Position numbers and translations under genes: made by a program. The notes under the pieces are model-generated. The model did no database searches. It had not been told where the DNA came from and saw nothing but the letters and a program-made list of their open reading frames with translations. Below are positions 25,702 to 33,007 of a stretch of 39,037 bases of DNA, one piece after another. The stretch is from a virus, in the IMG/VR virus record IMGVR_UViG_3300037069_000794, positions 1-39,037 of that record; one strand, written 5' to 3'. Each line of letters starts with the position of its first letter. Position 1 is the first letter of the stretch.

Positions 25702-26391
25702 TTAAATCGGTACAATTCGGCTAAACTCGCTCAGTCGCCTTACAATCGGTTCCCCCCGGTCTGAGCCGAACCGCTTCTCAAGCCACGCTCCTGACCCGTT
25801 TGCACTCCAAAGAATTGGTAATATGAAGGATGTTCGGTGCTCGATTAAGTCCTCAATCTCGGAATCTGCCCGCTCGGTCGATGGCGGTTTGCCAAGATCA
25901 TCAATCAGCAAGAAATTAGCGCGACGGAATGATTCAAGCTTTGCCTTGGCCTCCGCCTTCTCTTTGCCATCCCCGGCAAATGCTTCCTGCACGATTCGGG
26001 AGAATTTGGCGTGGGATACGGATGCGCAAGACTTTTGGGCATCAAAGGCGATTTTAAGAGCGAGGAACAAGGCTCTAGTCTTGCCAAGCCCGCTGCTTCC
26101 TGTGAGCCCAAGCCCCATTTTCAAATCGACATCGAACGATGCAGCAGCCTCCATGCATTTCGGGTGCAGCCGTTCAGGGTTGGTGTCGCGGTAAATTGGG
26201 GGGCAAATAGCGTTCCATGCGTCAGCCATTTCCCTTGCCTTAATTCGGTTTTTTTCGGCGTTTATTTCGGCGTCTGCGGCCCTGGTGCAATCCTCGCATT
26301 TCCGGTTTGCGAAAACCTCGCGTCCGTCAAAGATGATCGGAATGCCCATAAACTCCTTACCGCATACGCATTTGTAGAGTTTACCATCCAT
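25702..26391 (-). CDS. DnaC/IstB-like helicase loader ATPase with N-terminal zinc finger
   Basis: The protein has 229 residues. An N-terminal Cys cluster (8, 10, 32, 35) forms a small zinc finger, followed by a helical linker. The AAA+ domain has Walker A GSSGLGKT (98-105), Walker B LLIDDLGK (161-168), a sensor-like Asn near WSANG (198) and an arginine near the VRRL finger (219). It is like DnaC and the phage-encoded loaders that place the host DnaB helicase at the origin. I chose the ATG at 26391, which overlaps the upstream replication gene by 11 bp and starts the zinc finger; an in-frame ATG at 26556 lies deep inside that gene. Confidence 0.85.
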   Translation of the reverse strand: MDGKLYKCVCGKEFMGIPIIFDGREVFANRKCEDCTRAADAEINAEKNRIKAREMADAWNAICPPIYRDTNPERLHPKCMEAAASFDVDLKMGLGLTGSSGLGKTRALFLALKIAFDAQKSCASVSHAKFSRIVQEAFAGDGKEKAEAKAKLESFRRANFLLIDDLGKPPSTERADSEIEDLIEHRTSFILPILWSANGSGAWLEKRFGSDRGEPIVRRLSEFSRIVPI

Positions 26392-27124
26392 ATTTTTCGT
26401 GTTTCTGCTTGTGAAGCGCCTCGTCTGCGGCGCCTCTTTGGTTTCCGTTGAATTTAGGCTTAAGAGCAGCCTGCCTGCGGTCGGTTTCCTGGCATCCTCT
26501 CCACCACGAAGAGAGCAGCGGTTTCCATTTGCGAATTGGGATGTTGTTTCGATCAACCCAGCCGACTCCCTCCTTTTCCTCGTACCACTTGCGGGCCATT
26601 TCCTCGGGACATGGGGGAATGAGTCTTGATCCTTCCGAAATCACATCGTCCACGTTTGCGACAGCCTCGCGCTGTGTGTGGACTATTTCTTTATGTTCTT
26701 CCCCTTCTTCTTTATATATAGGCTGTCGTTCAAGTGTCGTTTGAGCGTCGTCTAATCGTCGTTTATCCGTCTTTTTTGTGTCCTGCAATGCGTTGTAAGT
26801 CTCGTAATTGCATAGCATTAGCACGGTGTTTCCGTGTCTTTTTTCCGTCTTAATCATGCCCTCGGATTTAAGGATTTCGAGAAACGAGCATACTTTCGTA
26901 TTTGACCACTTCCAGCGGCCAGAGAGGTAGCGCACTGAGGCGACAAGGCCCCCCCTCGGTATCTCGACTAACTTTCCGTCCACCAATCGGCTTTCCTGCT
27001 TCCAAGCTGCGGTGTGCAAGACATCCAGCCAAGCTTCGGCACGGGAAAACGCACGGTGCTCCGTCCACAACGCATGATTAAAGAACCTGCGCGAGAGTCG
27101 TATGAATGCACCAGGATCACTCAT
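26381..27124 (-). CDS. Replication initiator with winged-helix domain
   Basis: The protein has 247 residues. Residues 1-115 look like the winged-helix domain of phage replication organisers: FIRLSRRFFNHALW, AEAWLDVLHTAAW, IPRGGLVASVRYLSGRW and KVCSFLEILKSEGMI, with a following KTEKRHGNTVLML wing. An acidic, disordered middle follows, then a helical region (IPIRKWKPLLSSWWRG) that may contact the helicase loader. It lies directly before a DnaC-like loader, the usual initiator-loader pair. It may bind an origin within its own gene or the leader. I chose the ATG at 27124; the leader hairpin masks its ribosome site. Confidence 0.75.
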   Translation of the reverse strand: MSDPGAFIRLSRRFFNHALWTEHRAFSRAEAWLDVLHTAAWKQESRLVDGKLVEIPRGGLVASVRYLSGRWKWSNTKVCSFLEILKSEGMIKTEKRHGNTVLMLCNYETYNALQDTKKTDKRRLDDAQTTLERQPIYKEEGEEHKEIVHTQREAVANVDDVISEGSRLIPPCPEEMARKWYEEKEGVGWVDRNNIPIRKWKPLLSSWWRGCQETDRRQAALKPKFNGNQRGAADEALHKQKHEKYGW

Positions 27125-27129
27125 AGCGC

Positions 27130-27191
27130 AAAAAATCCCGCCCCTCAAGAGGTAGTCCCCGAAATGATGCGGCAACTTGAGAAGGCGGGAT
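27130..27191 (-). terminator. Terminator-like hairpin masking the start of the replication gene
   Basis: On the minus strand ATCCCGCC..CTCAAG pairs with CTTGAG..GGCGGGAT (15-16 base arms, 14 pairs and a small bulge) around a 26-base loop, and six Ts follow at once. The 3' arm also holds GAGGGG, the only ribosome site of the gene at 27124. The same hairpin can therefore stop transcription or block translation. Seven bases of the loop (TAGTCCC on the plus strand, 27153-27159) are complementary to 27217-27223, which could form a pseudoknot or an antiterminator. Confidence 0.7.
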
Positions 27192-27258
27192 AAGAAAAGT
27201 TATCATTTTAAATACCGGGACTAACGGCGGGGGTTATTCTTAGGGATAAACCTAAACG

Positions 27259-27270
27259 GGTCGAGTCAAT
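27259..27270 (-). promoter_or_regulatory. Recurrent 12-bp motif, copy E
   Basis: This is an exact copy of ATTGACTCGACC on the minus strand, 134 bp before the replication-gene ATG. It is upstream of the terminator-like hairpin and downstream of the three-way-junction element. It most likely opens the replication and DNA-modification operon. Confidence 0.6.
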
Positions 27271-27287
27271 TCTTTGCTTTGAAAAGG

Positions 27288-27392
27288 TTTTTGCGCGGCT
27301 TTTCCTGCCACACGGCAGGCTGAGCGTGTTATTCGCACCGGGGCCGGAATCCGTAACCAGCCCCGACTGTCACGGCTCATGCCGCGCAAAAA
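27288..27392. ncRNA. Candidate structured RNA: three-way junction with 12-bp closing stem
   Basis: A perfect 12-bp inverted repeat closes the element (27288-27299 with 27381-27392: TTTTTGCGCGGC and GCCGCGCAAAAA). Inside are a 6-bp hairpin with a 4-base loop (27304-27319), a stem TGAGCGTG with CAC-GGCTCA (27321-27328 with 27371-27379) and a further 6-bp stem (27339-27344 with 27360-27365). The strand is unclear. It overlaps the last 23 bp of the 65-residue gene. Some bases (GGTGCGAAT on minus, AGCCCCGACTGT on plus) recall cobalamin riboswitches, but their order is wrong for that family. It may be a novel element controlling the downstream operon. Confidence 0.5.
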
Positions 27393-27567
27393 TTGGTTGA
27401 TGCTTTTTCAGCGCCTCTTGAAGCTCAATTTCCAGCTTCCTTGCAAACGCTGCCGGGACATAAAGCCCGCTGCCGTCTGGTTTTCGGATCGCCACGGCGT
27501 TGAGCACTCCCGGCGCTCCTCCCATCGTGTCGCGGGTTTCTCTGTCGGTTCTAGGAGTAGTGGTCAT
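27370..27567 (-). CDS. Small hypothetical protein with TPRTD N-terminus
   Basis: The protein has 65 residues. The N-terminus (TTTPRTDRETRDTMGG) resembles that of the 189-residue coiled-coil protein at 22783-23352. The middle LYVPAAFARKLEIELQEALKK is a helix, probably binding a partner. It lies 5 bp after the helicase-methyltransferase gene, and its 3' end forms one arm of the three-way-junction element. The function is unknown. Confidence 0.65.
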   Translation of the reverse strand: MTTTPRTDRETRDTMGGAPGVLNAVAIRKPDGSGLYVPAAFARKLEIELQEALKKHQPIFARHEP

Positions 27568-27572
27568 GGCGG

Positions 27573-29780
27573 TTAAACGGCGAATAGGTCGCGGGTTTCT
27601 TCCTCGGCAAATCGCAGATATTCACAACCCGTTTTCCAGTAGGATTCCTTCAACTCCGACCCGATGAACTTTCGGCCCATGCGCACAGAGCAATAGCCCT
27701 CTGAACCAATCCCGCCAAATGGCGAAAAAACCGTGTCGCCTGGGGCGCTCCACATCAGCAATGCCCTCTCGATAACGTCGAGTTGAAGCGGGCAAATGTG
27801 CCGCTCGTCAGCCTGATCTCTGGATAGCTTCCCGTTGAGAACTCGCCCTTGGTCAACTGTCATCCAAACCGGCGAGGCGATTTCCTGCCAACGATCCAGC
27901 GGGAACGATTCGGGAGTGTGAGTGATTGGTTTCGGGTTGTCCCCTCGCTTTCTGAAGATTAGGAGATATTCAGCGGCTCTTACGCGGCTCTTGCTTGAAT
28001 CGGTCCTCAGCGTTTTATAAAGAAGACCGTGCGCCTTGGTGCGCTGCATTTCGGTAACTGGATCTTTCCAGATCGTGATTCGGGAATGGAACAGCCATCC
28101 ACGCTCACGGAACGCCGAAGAAATAGCTCCTGAAAAGTCCCTGAACTCAATGTCCCCGTCTTTCCATTTCGTAGCCAGCAAATCGCAGCAATGAACCGCG
28201 CACTCACGCCCCGGCATCGTTATTCGGTTAAGTTCATCAATCAGGAATCCGAATTGCTCCATAAAGGAATCAAGCCCATCACAATTCCCCATATCCTGAA
28301 CGTCATTTGAGTAGGTAAACAGGTCCGCGAATGGCGGAGAAAATACACTAAATCCAATCGAATTATCGGGGATTGTTTTGGCGACACGAACGCAATCTCC
28401 GTTGTGAAAGGACCAGTTGTCCGTTGAGAGTGTTTTTATATCGGTGTTCATGGCTGTAAATTCGCTATCGTTGGTTAGGTTTTCTCTTGTGAATTGCATA
28501 AATTCCCGCATCTTTTCGTGTTGATCGTTCTTTCGCATAATCGCCGCCATGACTCCATTTTCCGTGTCAGCTTGGACTATGTAGCGATGAACTGTTTTCT
28601 TTTGCCCGAATCGGTGAATGCGTTTGCTGGCTTGGTAGAACCGCTCGAATGAATGATTCATTCCAACGTAGATTTCTTGGCAACAATGCTGCCAGTTCAG
28701 TCCGAATCCTGTGATGCTTGCCTTGGTGATGATTACGCGAGCTTCACCGAGTGCGAACATTTCCAGCTTCTTTTCCTTATGATCCACTCGGTCGCTTCCG
28801 ATGATTTCAACGGCATCGGGAATCAACGAAAGCAATTCACATGATTCATCATTTGATTCACACCAAACCACGAACGGCCCGGTTGATTCGTTAACGATCT
28901 GCGCAGCGGATTGCACCCTGTCTTGCATCGTGCGCCGCTGCTCCCGGTGAAAGTCAGTAGCGGAAACGTGTGGGTTTACGAAAAGCTCTCCAGATTCAAA
29001 ACTCGCCCGGTGGTCAACTTCAACCGTGACAATATGAGTTTCGACTCGAGGCAGATTAAATCCATCATCAGAGAATCCTATATCGCTTGGCTTTCCGACA
29101 CACGCAGCCCAAGAGGAAACCCAACGCCAGAATGGTTCAACAGCATGGCCTTTAAGCCTCCATGTTCCCGTGTCGAACGTATCATTGATGAAATAGGTTG
29201 CGAGCATTTCAGCGGGCTTGCAAACCCCCAGGAACTCGGCGTGTTGTCCTAGTTCGGTAAAGTCATTAGGTGCAGGCGTAGCGGTGCAGCATAGGCGGTA
29301 AGGAGTCGCCGCGAACATATCCGTCAGGAGTCTCCGTGTCTTTCCGTTGAATCCCTTTAATATGCTCGATTCGTCTAGTACCACTCCCGCAAAATCAGCA
29401 GGATCAAATAGCGCGATCCTGTCGTAATTGGTAATATTAATTCCCGGCTTGGAGTCCTCCTGATTCCGGCAGAGATTGACCTTAATTCCAAACTTTTCTC
29501 CTTCCTTAATGGTCTGCGATGCAACCGCAAGAGGGCAAACAACGATCACGCTTCCGCCTGTGTATTCGCAGACGTGCCGCGCCCATTCGAGTTGTTGAAG
29601 AGTCTTTCCTAATCCGCAATCCTCGAACAACGCGCATTTTCCTACCTTTAACGCCCAATGAACGATGATCTTTTGCCATTCAAACAGGCTTGGATTCAAT
29701 TGTGATGATGGCTCGAATCCACTTGAACTGACTGCCTTTGATTTTGCCCTGATTAGGCTCTCGTATTCTGTTAAACTCAT
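27573..29780 (-). CDS. SNF2-type helicase fused to DNA methyltransferase
   Basis: The protein has 735 residues in two halves. The helicase half has Walker A GLGKT (56-60), motif II DESS (136-139), motif III TATPAPND (166-173) and motif VI QASKRIHRFGQ (383-393), the SNF2-like RxxRxGQ pattern. The methyltransferase half starts near residue 455 (FHNGDCVRVAKTIPDNSIGF) and has the catalytic SPPF motif (481-484) and the cofactor-binding FSPFGGIGSEG (685-695), in the order of beta-class enzymes that methylate N6-adenine or N4-cytosine. It could move along DNA and methylate it, protecting it from host restriction or marking it. No specificity domain or restriction nuclease is linked, so it is probably an orphan modifying enzyme. 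Confidence 0.85.
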   Translation of the reverse strand: MSLTEYESLIRAKSKAVSSSGFEPSSQLNPSLFEWQKIIVHWALKVGKCALFEDCGLGKTLQQLEWARHVCEYTGGSVIVVCPLAVASQTIKEGEKFGIKVNLCRNQEDSKPGINITNYDRIALFDPADFAGVVLDESSILKGFNGKTRRLLTDMFAATPYRLCCTATPAPNDFTELGQHAEFLGVCKPAEMLATYFINDTFDTGTWRLKGHAVEPFWRWVSSWAACVGKPSDIGFSDDGFNLPRVETHIVTVEVDHRASFESGELFVNPHVSATDFHREQRRTMQDRVQSAAQIVNESTGPFVVWCESNDESCELLSLIPDAVEIIGSDRVDHKEKKLEMFALGEARVIITKASITGFGLNWQHCCQEIYVGMNHSFERFYQASKRIHRFGQKKTVHRYIVQADTENGVMAAIMRKNDQHEKMREFMQFTRENLTNDSEFTAMNTDIKTLSTDNWSFHNGDCVRVAKTIPDNSIGFSVFSPPFADLFTYSNDVQDMGNCDGLDSFMEQFGFLIDELNRITMPGRECAVHCCDLLATKWKDGDIEFRDFSGAISSAFRERGWLFHSRITIWKDPVTEMQRTKAHGLLYKTLRTDSSKSRVRAAEYLLIFRKRGDNPKPITHTPESFPLDRWQEIASPVWMTVDQGRVLNGKLSRDQADERHICPLQLDVIERALLMWSAPGDTVFSPFGGIGSEGYCSVRMGRKFIGSELKESYWKTGCEYLRFAEEETRDLFAV

Positions 29781-29783
29781 AAA

Positions 29784-29915
29784 TTATTCCTTTGCTTCTC
29801 CGATTAGTGATTCAGCGTCGATGCGGTCAACCTCTGCAACTTCATCAATGGTAACGCAGTTATCTGAAATCAGCGCGTATTCCTGGGCCATGTTTAACCA
29901 CGCTGTTTTGTTCAC
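29784..29915 (-). CDS. Acidic micro-protein, GTG start
   Basis: The protein has 43 residues. Its GTG at 29915 overlaps the upstream TGA (GTGA). It has one helix with an AEVDRIDAESLIGEAKE end. The longer reading from 30047 would lie inside the zinc-ribbon and exonuclease genes and is less likely. No family is recognised. Confidence 0.5.
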   Translation of the reverse strand: MNKTAWLNMAQEYALISDNCVTIDEVAEVDRIDAESLIGEAKE

Positions 29916-30112
29916 GCTAAATTCTCCTCTTCCCATTGGTGGCCGCATGTTGGGCATTCGGCGCTGAACTTGTACCAACGCTTTCCGCGATGAGTGCCTC
30001 CCTTTGGGTTGCGAACAATGCAATCCTCGGCGTGACACTCGGGACACTCAGGGCCGACTGGATCATCCGGCGGGCTCATGTCGGGCGGTTCTATGGCGTA
30101 AGGGGATGTCAT
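29912..30112 (-). CDS. Zinc-ribbon protein
   Basis: The protein has 66 residues. Two CPxC knuckles at residues 23, 26 (CPEC) and 53, 56 (CPTC) form a zinc ribbon, preceded by a Pro-rich acidic tail and separated by a basic stretch (RNPKGGTHRGKRWYKF). Such small ribbons are common in phage early regions and may bind DNA. I chose the ATG at 30112, which overlaps the exonuclease stop (ATGA). Confidence 0.7.
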   Translation of the reverse strand: MTSPYAIEPPDMSPPDDPVGPECPECHAEDCIVRNPKGGTHRGKRWYKFSAECPTCGHQWEEENLA

Positions 30113-30945
30113 ATTGCCATTGCTCCTTCCAATTCCTTCTTGGCCCATCCAGGGAGTTCAAACTCGTCAATCTCCTGCGGGTATCCGGGCCATGAATTGG
30201 TTTTGAGGCAATGAGCCAGCGTGTAGAGCGCGGCGTTGTTCAGCTTGCGCCCGTATTCAATCAGTTCGTGAGGCGTGACGTATACGGAGCAAAGGTAAGG
30301 GGCTTCACTCTCGACCACAAAGAACAGGAACTCTTCGCGCTTGCGTTCGTCCTTGGTGGTCGCGTCATTCCAAACGTCCAGATAGTGCGGGGCCTGTTGG
30401 AAGTATTTGAAGTCCCAAACGGCCTTGCCGAATCCAGCAGGTGAGGCATCGCGGGCGCTTTTGAAGTCAACCAGCGCGTTTCCAATCGGCACGACATCAG
30501 GACGAGCCTTGAGCATCAACCCCGTGCCAGCGTGACGGCCGACTGCCGTAACCTCATGGCGAGCACCTGACATGATCTGGCGGTAAGAACTATGCGCTCG
30601 TGCGCTTGCTCCCATTCCAAGCAACCGCTCCCGGTCGTCTTTGGTTATGATGGTCTTTCCCTGCGCTGTTACCGTGTCGCGCCATTCGCGGGCTTCCTTA
30701 CTGCGGAAGTCGGGGTAAGTGCTCAAAACGTGCCGGGTGTCAAAAAGTTCCGGTTCAATCATCATCGTGTGAAACGCTTGGCCGAAGTCGAGAGCCTTGG
30801 TTGAGGCTTCCTCTTTGGTCGCAGCCTTCTCCCACTTGTACCGAGCTGGGGGCGACATCAAAAGCAGGTCGCTGCGGGAGACAGCCGTGTCGGCGCGATA
30901 AATATTCGGCGCAATCTTTTCGTGGATTCCTTCGGTCAAGCTCAT
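30109..30945 (-). CDS. RecE-like PD-(D/E)XK exonuclease
   Basis: The protein has 278 residues. It matches the phage exonuclease family related to RecE (exonuclease VIII C-terminus): SRSDLLLM at 23-30, DFGQAFHT with G55 and H59, E131, ARPDV with D150, VDFKS with D160 and K162, and Q184 in DFKYFQQAPHYLD. It digests 5' ends to leave 3' single strands, to which RecT anneals. The recT gene lies upstream, separated by one small gene, making a typical two-component recombination system. The neighbours are all on the same strand. Confidence 0.85.
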   Translation of the reverse strand: MSLTEGIHEKIAPNIYRADTAVSRSDLLLMSPPARYKWEKAATKEEASTKALDFGQAFHTMMIEPELFDTRHVLSTYPDFRSKEAREWRDTVTAQGKTIITKDDRERLLGMGASARAHSSYRQIMSGARHEVTAVGRHAGTGLMLKARPDVVPIGNALVDFKSARDASPAGFGKAVWDFKYFQQAPHYLDVWNDATTKDERKREEFLFFVVESEAPYLCSVYVTPHELIEYGRKLNNAALYTLAHCLKTNSWPGYPQEIDEFELPGWAKKELEGAMAI

Positions 30946-30959
30946 TTCTCTCCCTCCTT

Positions 30960-31217
30960 CTAGTTTGATTTGCCGGGGTTGTACTCATAAATTCTTCTGT
31001 CCTTTATTGCCGAATAGACACGGCAAGCGGCCATGTTCATAACCGCAATCGCTGGAATAAGTCCCCAGCAGTTAGCCGCATAGATTGACTTCTTTTCTTT
31101 GGCTAGTTCCGCGAGTCGGTCGATGGACTTAACGGAGTCGCCAATGCGGTCCATTGCTGTTCTATTGATCTTTTGGCGGCGGTTAATCTTCTGCTCAAGG
31201 GTGAGCTTTCGTTTCAT
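30960..31217 (-). CDS. Small protein with one membrane segment
   Basis: The protein has 85 residues. It has a basic helical start (KRKLTLEQKINRRQKINRTA), an amphipathic middle, a hydrophobic stretch (WGLIPAIAVMNMAACRVYSA) and a basic end (IKDRRIYEYNPGKSN). It lies between recT and the exonuclease; I chose the ATG at 31217, overlapping the recT stop by four bases. The membrane segment is weak and the role unknown. Confidence 0.6.
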   Translation of the reverse strand: MKRKLTLEQKINRRQKINRTAMDRIGDSVKSIDRLAELAKEKKSIYAANCWGLIPAIAVMNMAACRVYSAIKDRRIYEYNPGKSN

Positions 31218-32011
31218 TCCCATACAAATTCCCCTTTCTCGTTGCGCGTTTCGGCGGGTTCGGTTGGTTCGCTGGATTCTTGGAGTTGCTTCGGTTCATC
31301 CTCGCCAAACGTGAGGCTGTGCGCCTTCTTCTCTGGCAGCATCGGAGTCAGCCCCTTGTTATCGACCTCGATTGCGCGGTGAACGGTCGTCATACCCGAG
31401 AGTTGGAGGAGCTTGAGCATCCGTTTTACCACGCTCTTTTTGCGAAACTCGTCGGCCCATGTCTTGCTTGCGGGAGAGCGGGACAGCTTCATGATCTTGT
31501 CCAGCGTGTCGGCGTCCATGACTTCCACGCCCACGCCTCCGTTGATAAGCTCAATGCTCGCCCAAGCCCCTAGAAGCGGGCGGGATTCCCTGCCGCGCCC
31601 AAGGCGTTCCGTATGCTTCACAAAACACTCTTGAGTTCCCTTGGCGTAGTCGAACTGGTCGCCCTCACGAACCACCCCGGCCTTGATGATCTTCACTTGG
31701 TTGGTGTCATAAGCCAGCTTGCAAAAGCCCTTGTACCCAATCTGTAAGGTGCATTGATTGCCGTAGGGGATCAAGTAGGCGTAACCGTGCGGAGTGTTCG
31801 GCTCAAGGCCCACAGCAACGATGTCAAAGAGGCAGGCAAGGCGCGATTCCGGCGTTGTCCTAAGTAACTCAGGGTTCTTGTTTAAAGCAGTCAAGACCAT
31901 GCGGGCAAAGTGGGATGCCTTTTCCTTGTCAGGGCACGGCATCACCTTCGCCAGTTCGTCTAGGCGGTTGTCGAAGTGACCAGACGGGAGAGTTGATAGT
32001 TCGTTGCTCAT
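31214..32011 (-). CDS. recT: RecT-like single-strand annealing protein
   Basis: The protein has 265 residues and matches RecT: ASHFARMVLTALNKNPELLR, ESRLACLFDIVAVGLEPNTP, a GYAYLIPYGNQCTLQIGYKGF core (about residues 76-96), the VVREGDQF strand and MKLSRSPASKTWADEFRKKS with VVKRMLKLLQ. It binds and anneals complementary strands made by the RecE-like exonuclease 15 bp or so further on, in phage recombination and concatemer formation. The C-terminus is acidic and disordered. Confidence 0.92.
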   Translation of the reverse strand: MSNELSTLPSGHFDNRLDELAKVMPCPDKEKASHFARMVLTALNKNPELLRTTPESRLACLFDIVAVGLEPNTPHGYAYLIPYGNQCTLQIGYKGFCKLAYDTNQVKIIKAGVVREGDQFDYAKGTQECFVKHTERLGRGRESRPLLGAWASIELINGGVGVEVMDADTLDKIMKLSRSPASKTWADEFRKKSVVKRMLKLLQLSGMTTVHRAIEVDNKGLTPMLPEKKAHSLTFGEDEPKQLQESSEPTEPAETRNEKGEFVWE

Positions 32012-32012
32012 G

Positions 32013-32201
32013 TTAAAACGATTCCCATGGTTGGCTTGCCAGGGAGCTATGAGCCGCCTTGATGGTGTCGATAGCCGCTTCTGCTGCGAGCCGGGTTGCC
32101 GTGTCCAGATTCAGCGGTTGATTGCAAAGCGTGGTTAATGCCGTTTCCGCTTCGTTCAAAAGGAACTCGGCCCGTTCGCGCTGCTTTTTGGTGATTCTCA
32201 C
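32013..32201 (-). CDS. Small helical hypothetical protein
   Basis: The protein has 62 residues, nearly all helix, with ERAEFLLNEAETALTTLCNQP then TRLAAEAAIDTIKAAHSSL. It starts with GTG overlapping the previous stop (GTGA) and ends one base before recT begins, so it is co-translated with recT. The function is unknown. Confidence 0.65.
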   Translation of the reverse strand: MRITKKQRERAEFLLNEAETALTTLCNQPLNLDTATRLAAEAAIDTIKAAHSSLASQPWESF

Positions 32202-32557
32202 GGATTTACATCCTCCAGTTGAATCGGGAACTCGGTGGGATCGACGAGCATAACGGGGAGCGAGTTAAGTTGCTGAACGTGGTAGAGCATCACACCAACA
32301 CCAAGAAAGTTCTTGGTCCAAGTGTAGGCGCAACCGTCGAGTTTCTTCATCCATCCTTCGCGGCCTAGTTTTTCACCGATGAAAGAAAGCGCCTTGTCGC
32401 GGTCGATATGGCTGAAAAAATAGACCGTTGCCGTTCCTCCGTTTTCAGCGGACAGGCTGAAAATTGAAGCTTCTTCGCTGTCTCCAATCCGGTGGCTAAA
32501 ATCGAGAAGCTTCTTTGAAGCGGTTAAAATCCCGTCAATTTGTTCGCTGAGTTTCAT
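32198..32557 (-). CDS. Small early protein of unknown function
   Basis: The protein has 119 residues. It starts with a helix (KLSEQIDGILTASKKLLDFS), then a strand-rich part (ATVYFFSHIDRDKAL) and WTKNFLGVGVMLYHVQQLNS near the end. It is probably an alpha/beta fold, without a motif I recognise. It is coupled to the 62-residue gene. Confidence 0.7.
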   Translation of the reverse strand: MKLSEQIDGILTASKKLLDFSHRIGDSEEASIFSLSAENGGTATVYFFSHIDRDKALSFIGEKLGREGWMKKLDGCAYTWTKNFLGVGVMLYHVQQLNSLPVMLVDPTEFPIQLEDVNP

Positions 32558-32608
32558 TGTATTTGGGCGTAGTTGTCCTGTGGCGCGCGTGCGCGGTTTT
32601 GGTGATGG

Positions 32609-32761
32609 TTAAATCCGAATGCCTTTTCTTTTGGATGCGGCGATGTTTTCGCGTTCTATCTGTTCGGCCCGCTCGTCCTCTTGCTGTCGGACCACGAACC
32701 AAAGTAAGGTCAGAATGGCGATTACCGTAAGCTGCAAAAAGAAGGTGATTGCCTCACTCAT
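32609..32761 (-). CDS. Small single-span membrane protein
   Basis: The protein has 50 residues. Residues 5-24 (ITFFLQLTVIAILTLLWFVV) form a membrane span, followed by a charged helix (QEDERAEQIERENI). It looks like small early phage membrane proteins. It starts 2 bp after the ribbon-helix-helix gene ends. It is too small for ordinary gene lists but has clear coding structure. Confidence 0.6.
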   Translation of the reverse strand: MSEAITFFLQLTVIAILTLLWFVVRQQEDERAEQIERENIAASKRKGIRI

Positions 32762-32763
32762 GG

Positions 32764-32940
32764 TTAAGCCCTCTCCTTTTCGGCGGGTTGAGTCGCTTCA
32801 ACCAGAAGCTCAAGAACGAGGGCCGAGAGGCTTTTGTTCCGACTTGCGGCAAATTTCTTCGACCGCTTGAGTATTGCTGGCGGGAGAGAGATTCCCGCGC
32901 TCCTTGATTTCTTGCTTTCTGGAACCGTTGGTCTTGCCAT
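32764..32940 (-). CDS. Ribbon-helix-helix DNA-binding regulator
   Basis: The protein has 58 residues. A basic N-terminus is followed by a strand and two helices (SAGISLPPAILKRSKKFAA, then NKSLSALVLELLVEAT), the layout of Arc/CopG-like ribbon-helix-helix proteins. It would bind DNA as a dimer, and is the best candidate regulator encoded by this phage. It is in the early region behind an AT-rich upstream stretch (32941-33007) and 2 bp before the small membrane-protein gene. The recurrent 12-bp motif or the inverted repeats in the gap could be its targets, but that is speculation. Confidence 0.7.
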   Translation of the reverse strand: MARPTVPESKKSRSAGISLPPAILKRSKKFAASRNKSLSALVLELLVEATQPAEKERA

Positions 32941-33007
32941 GCGTCAATAAATGGCAATTCTTACCAAAGAACACAAGAAAATATTTAGGAAATAATAAAA
33001 GATTCCC

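Noticed and set aside
27288-27392. A cobalamin riboswitch.
   Set aside because: Some conserved pieces appear (GGTGCGAAT on one strand, CCCCGACTGT on the other), but they are on opposite strands and in the wrong order, and no B12-related gene follows.
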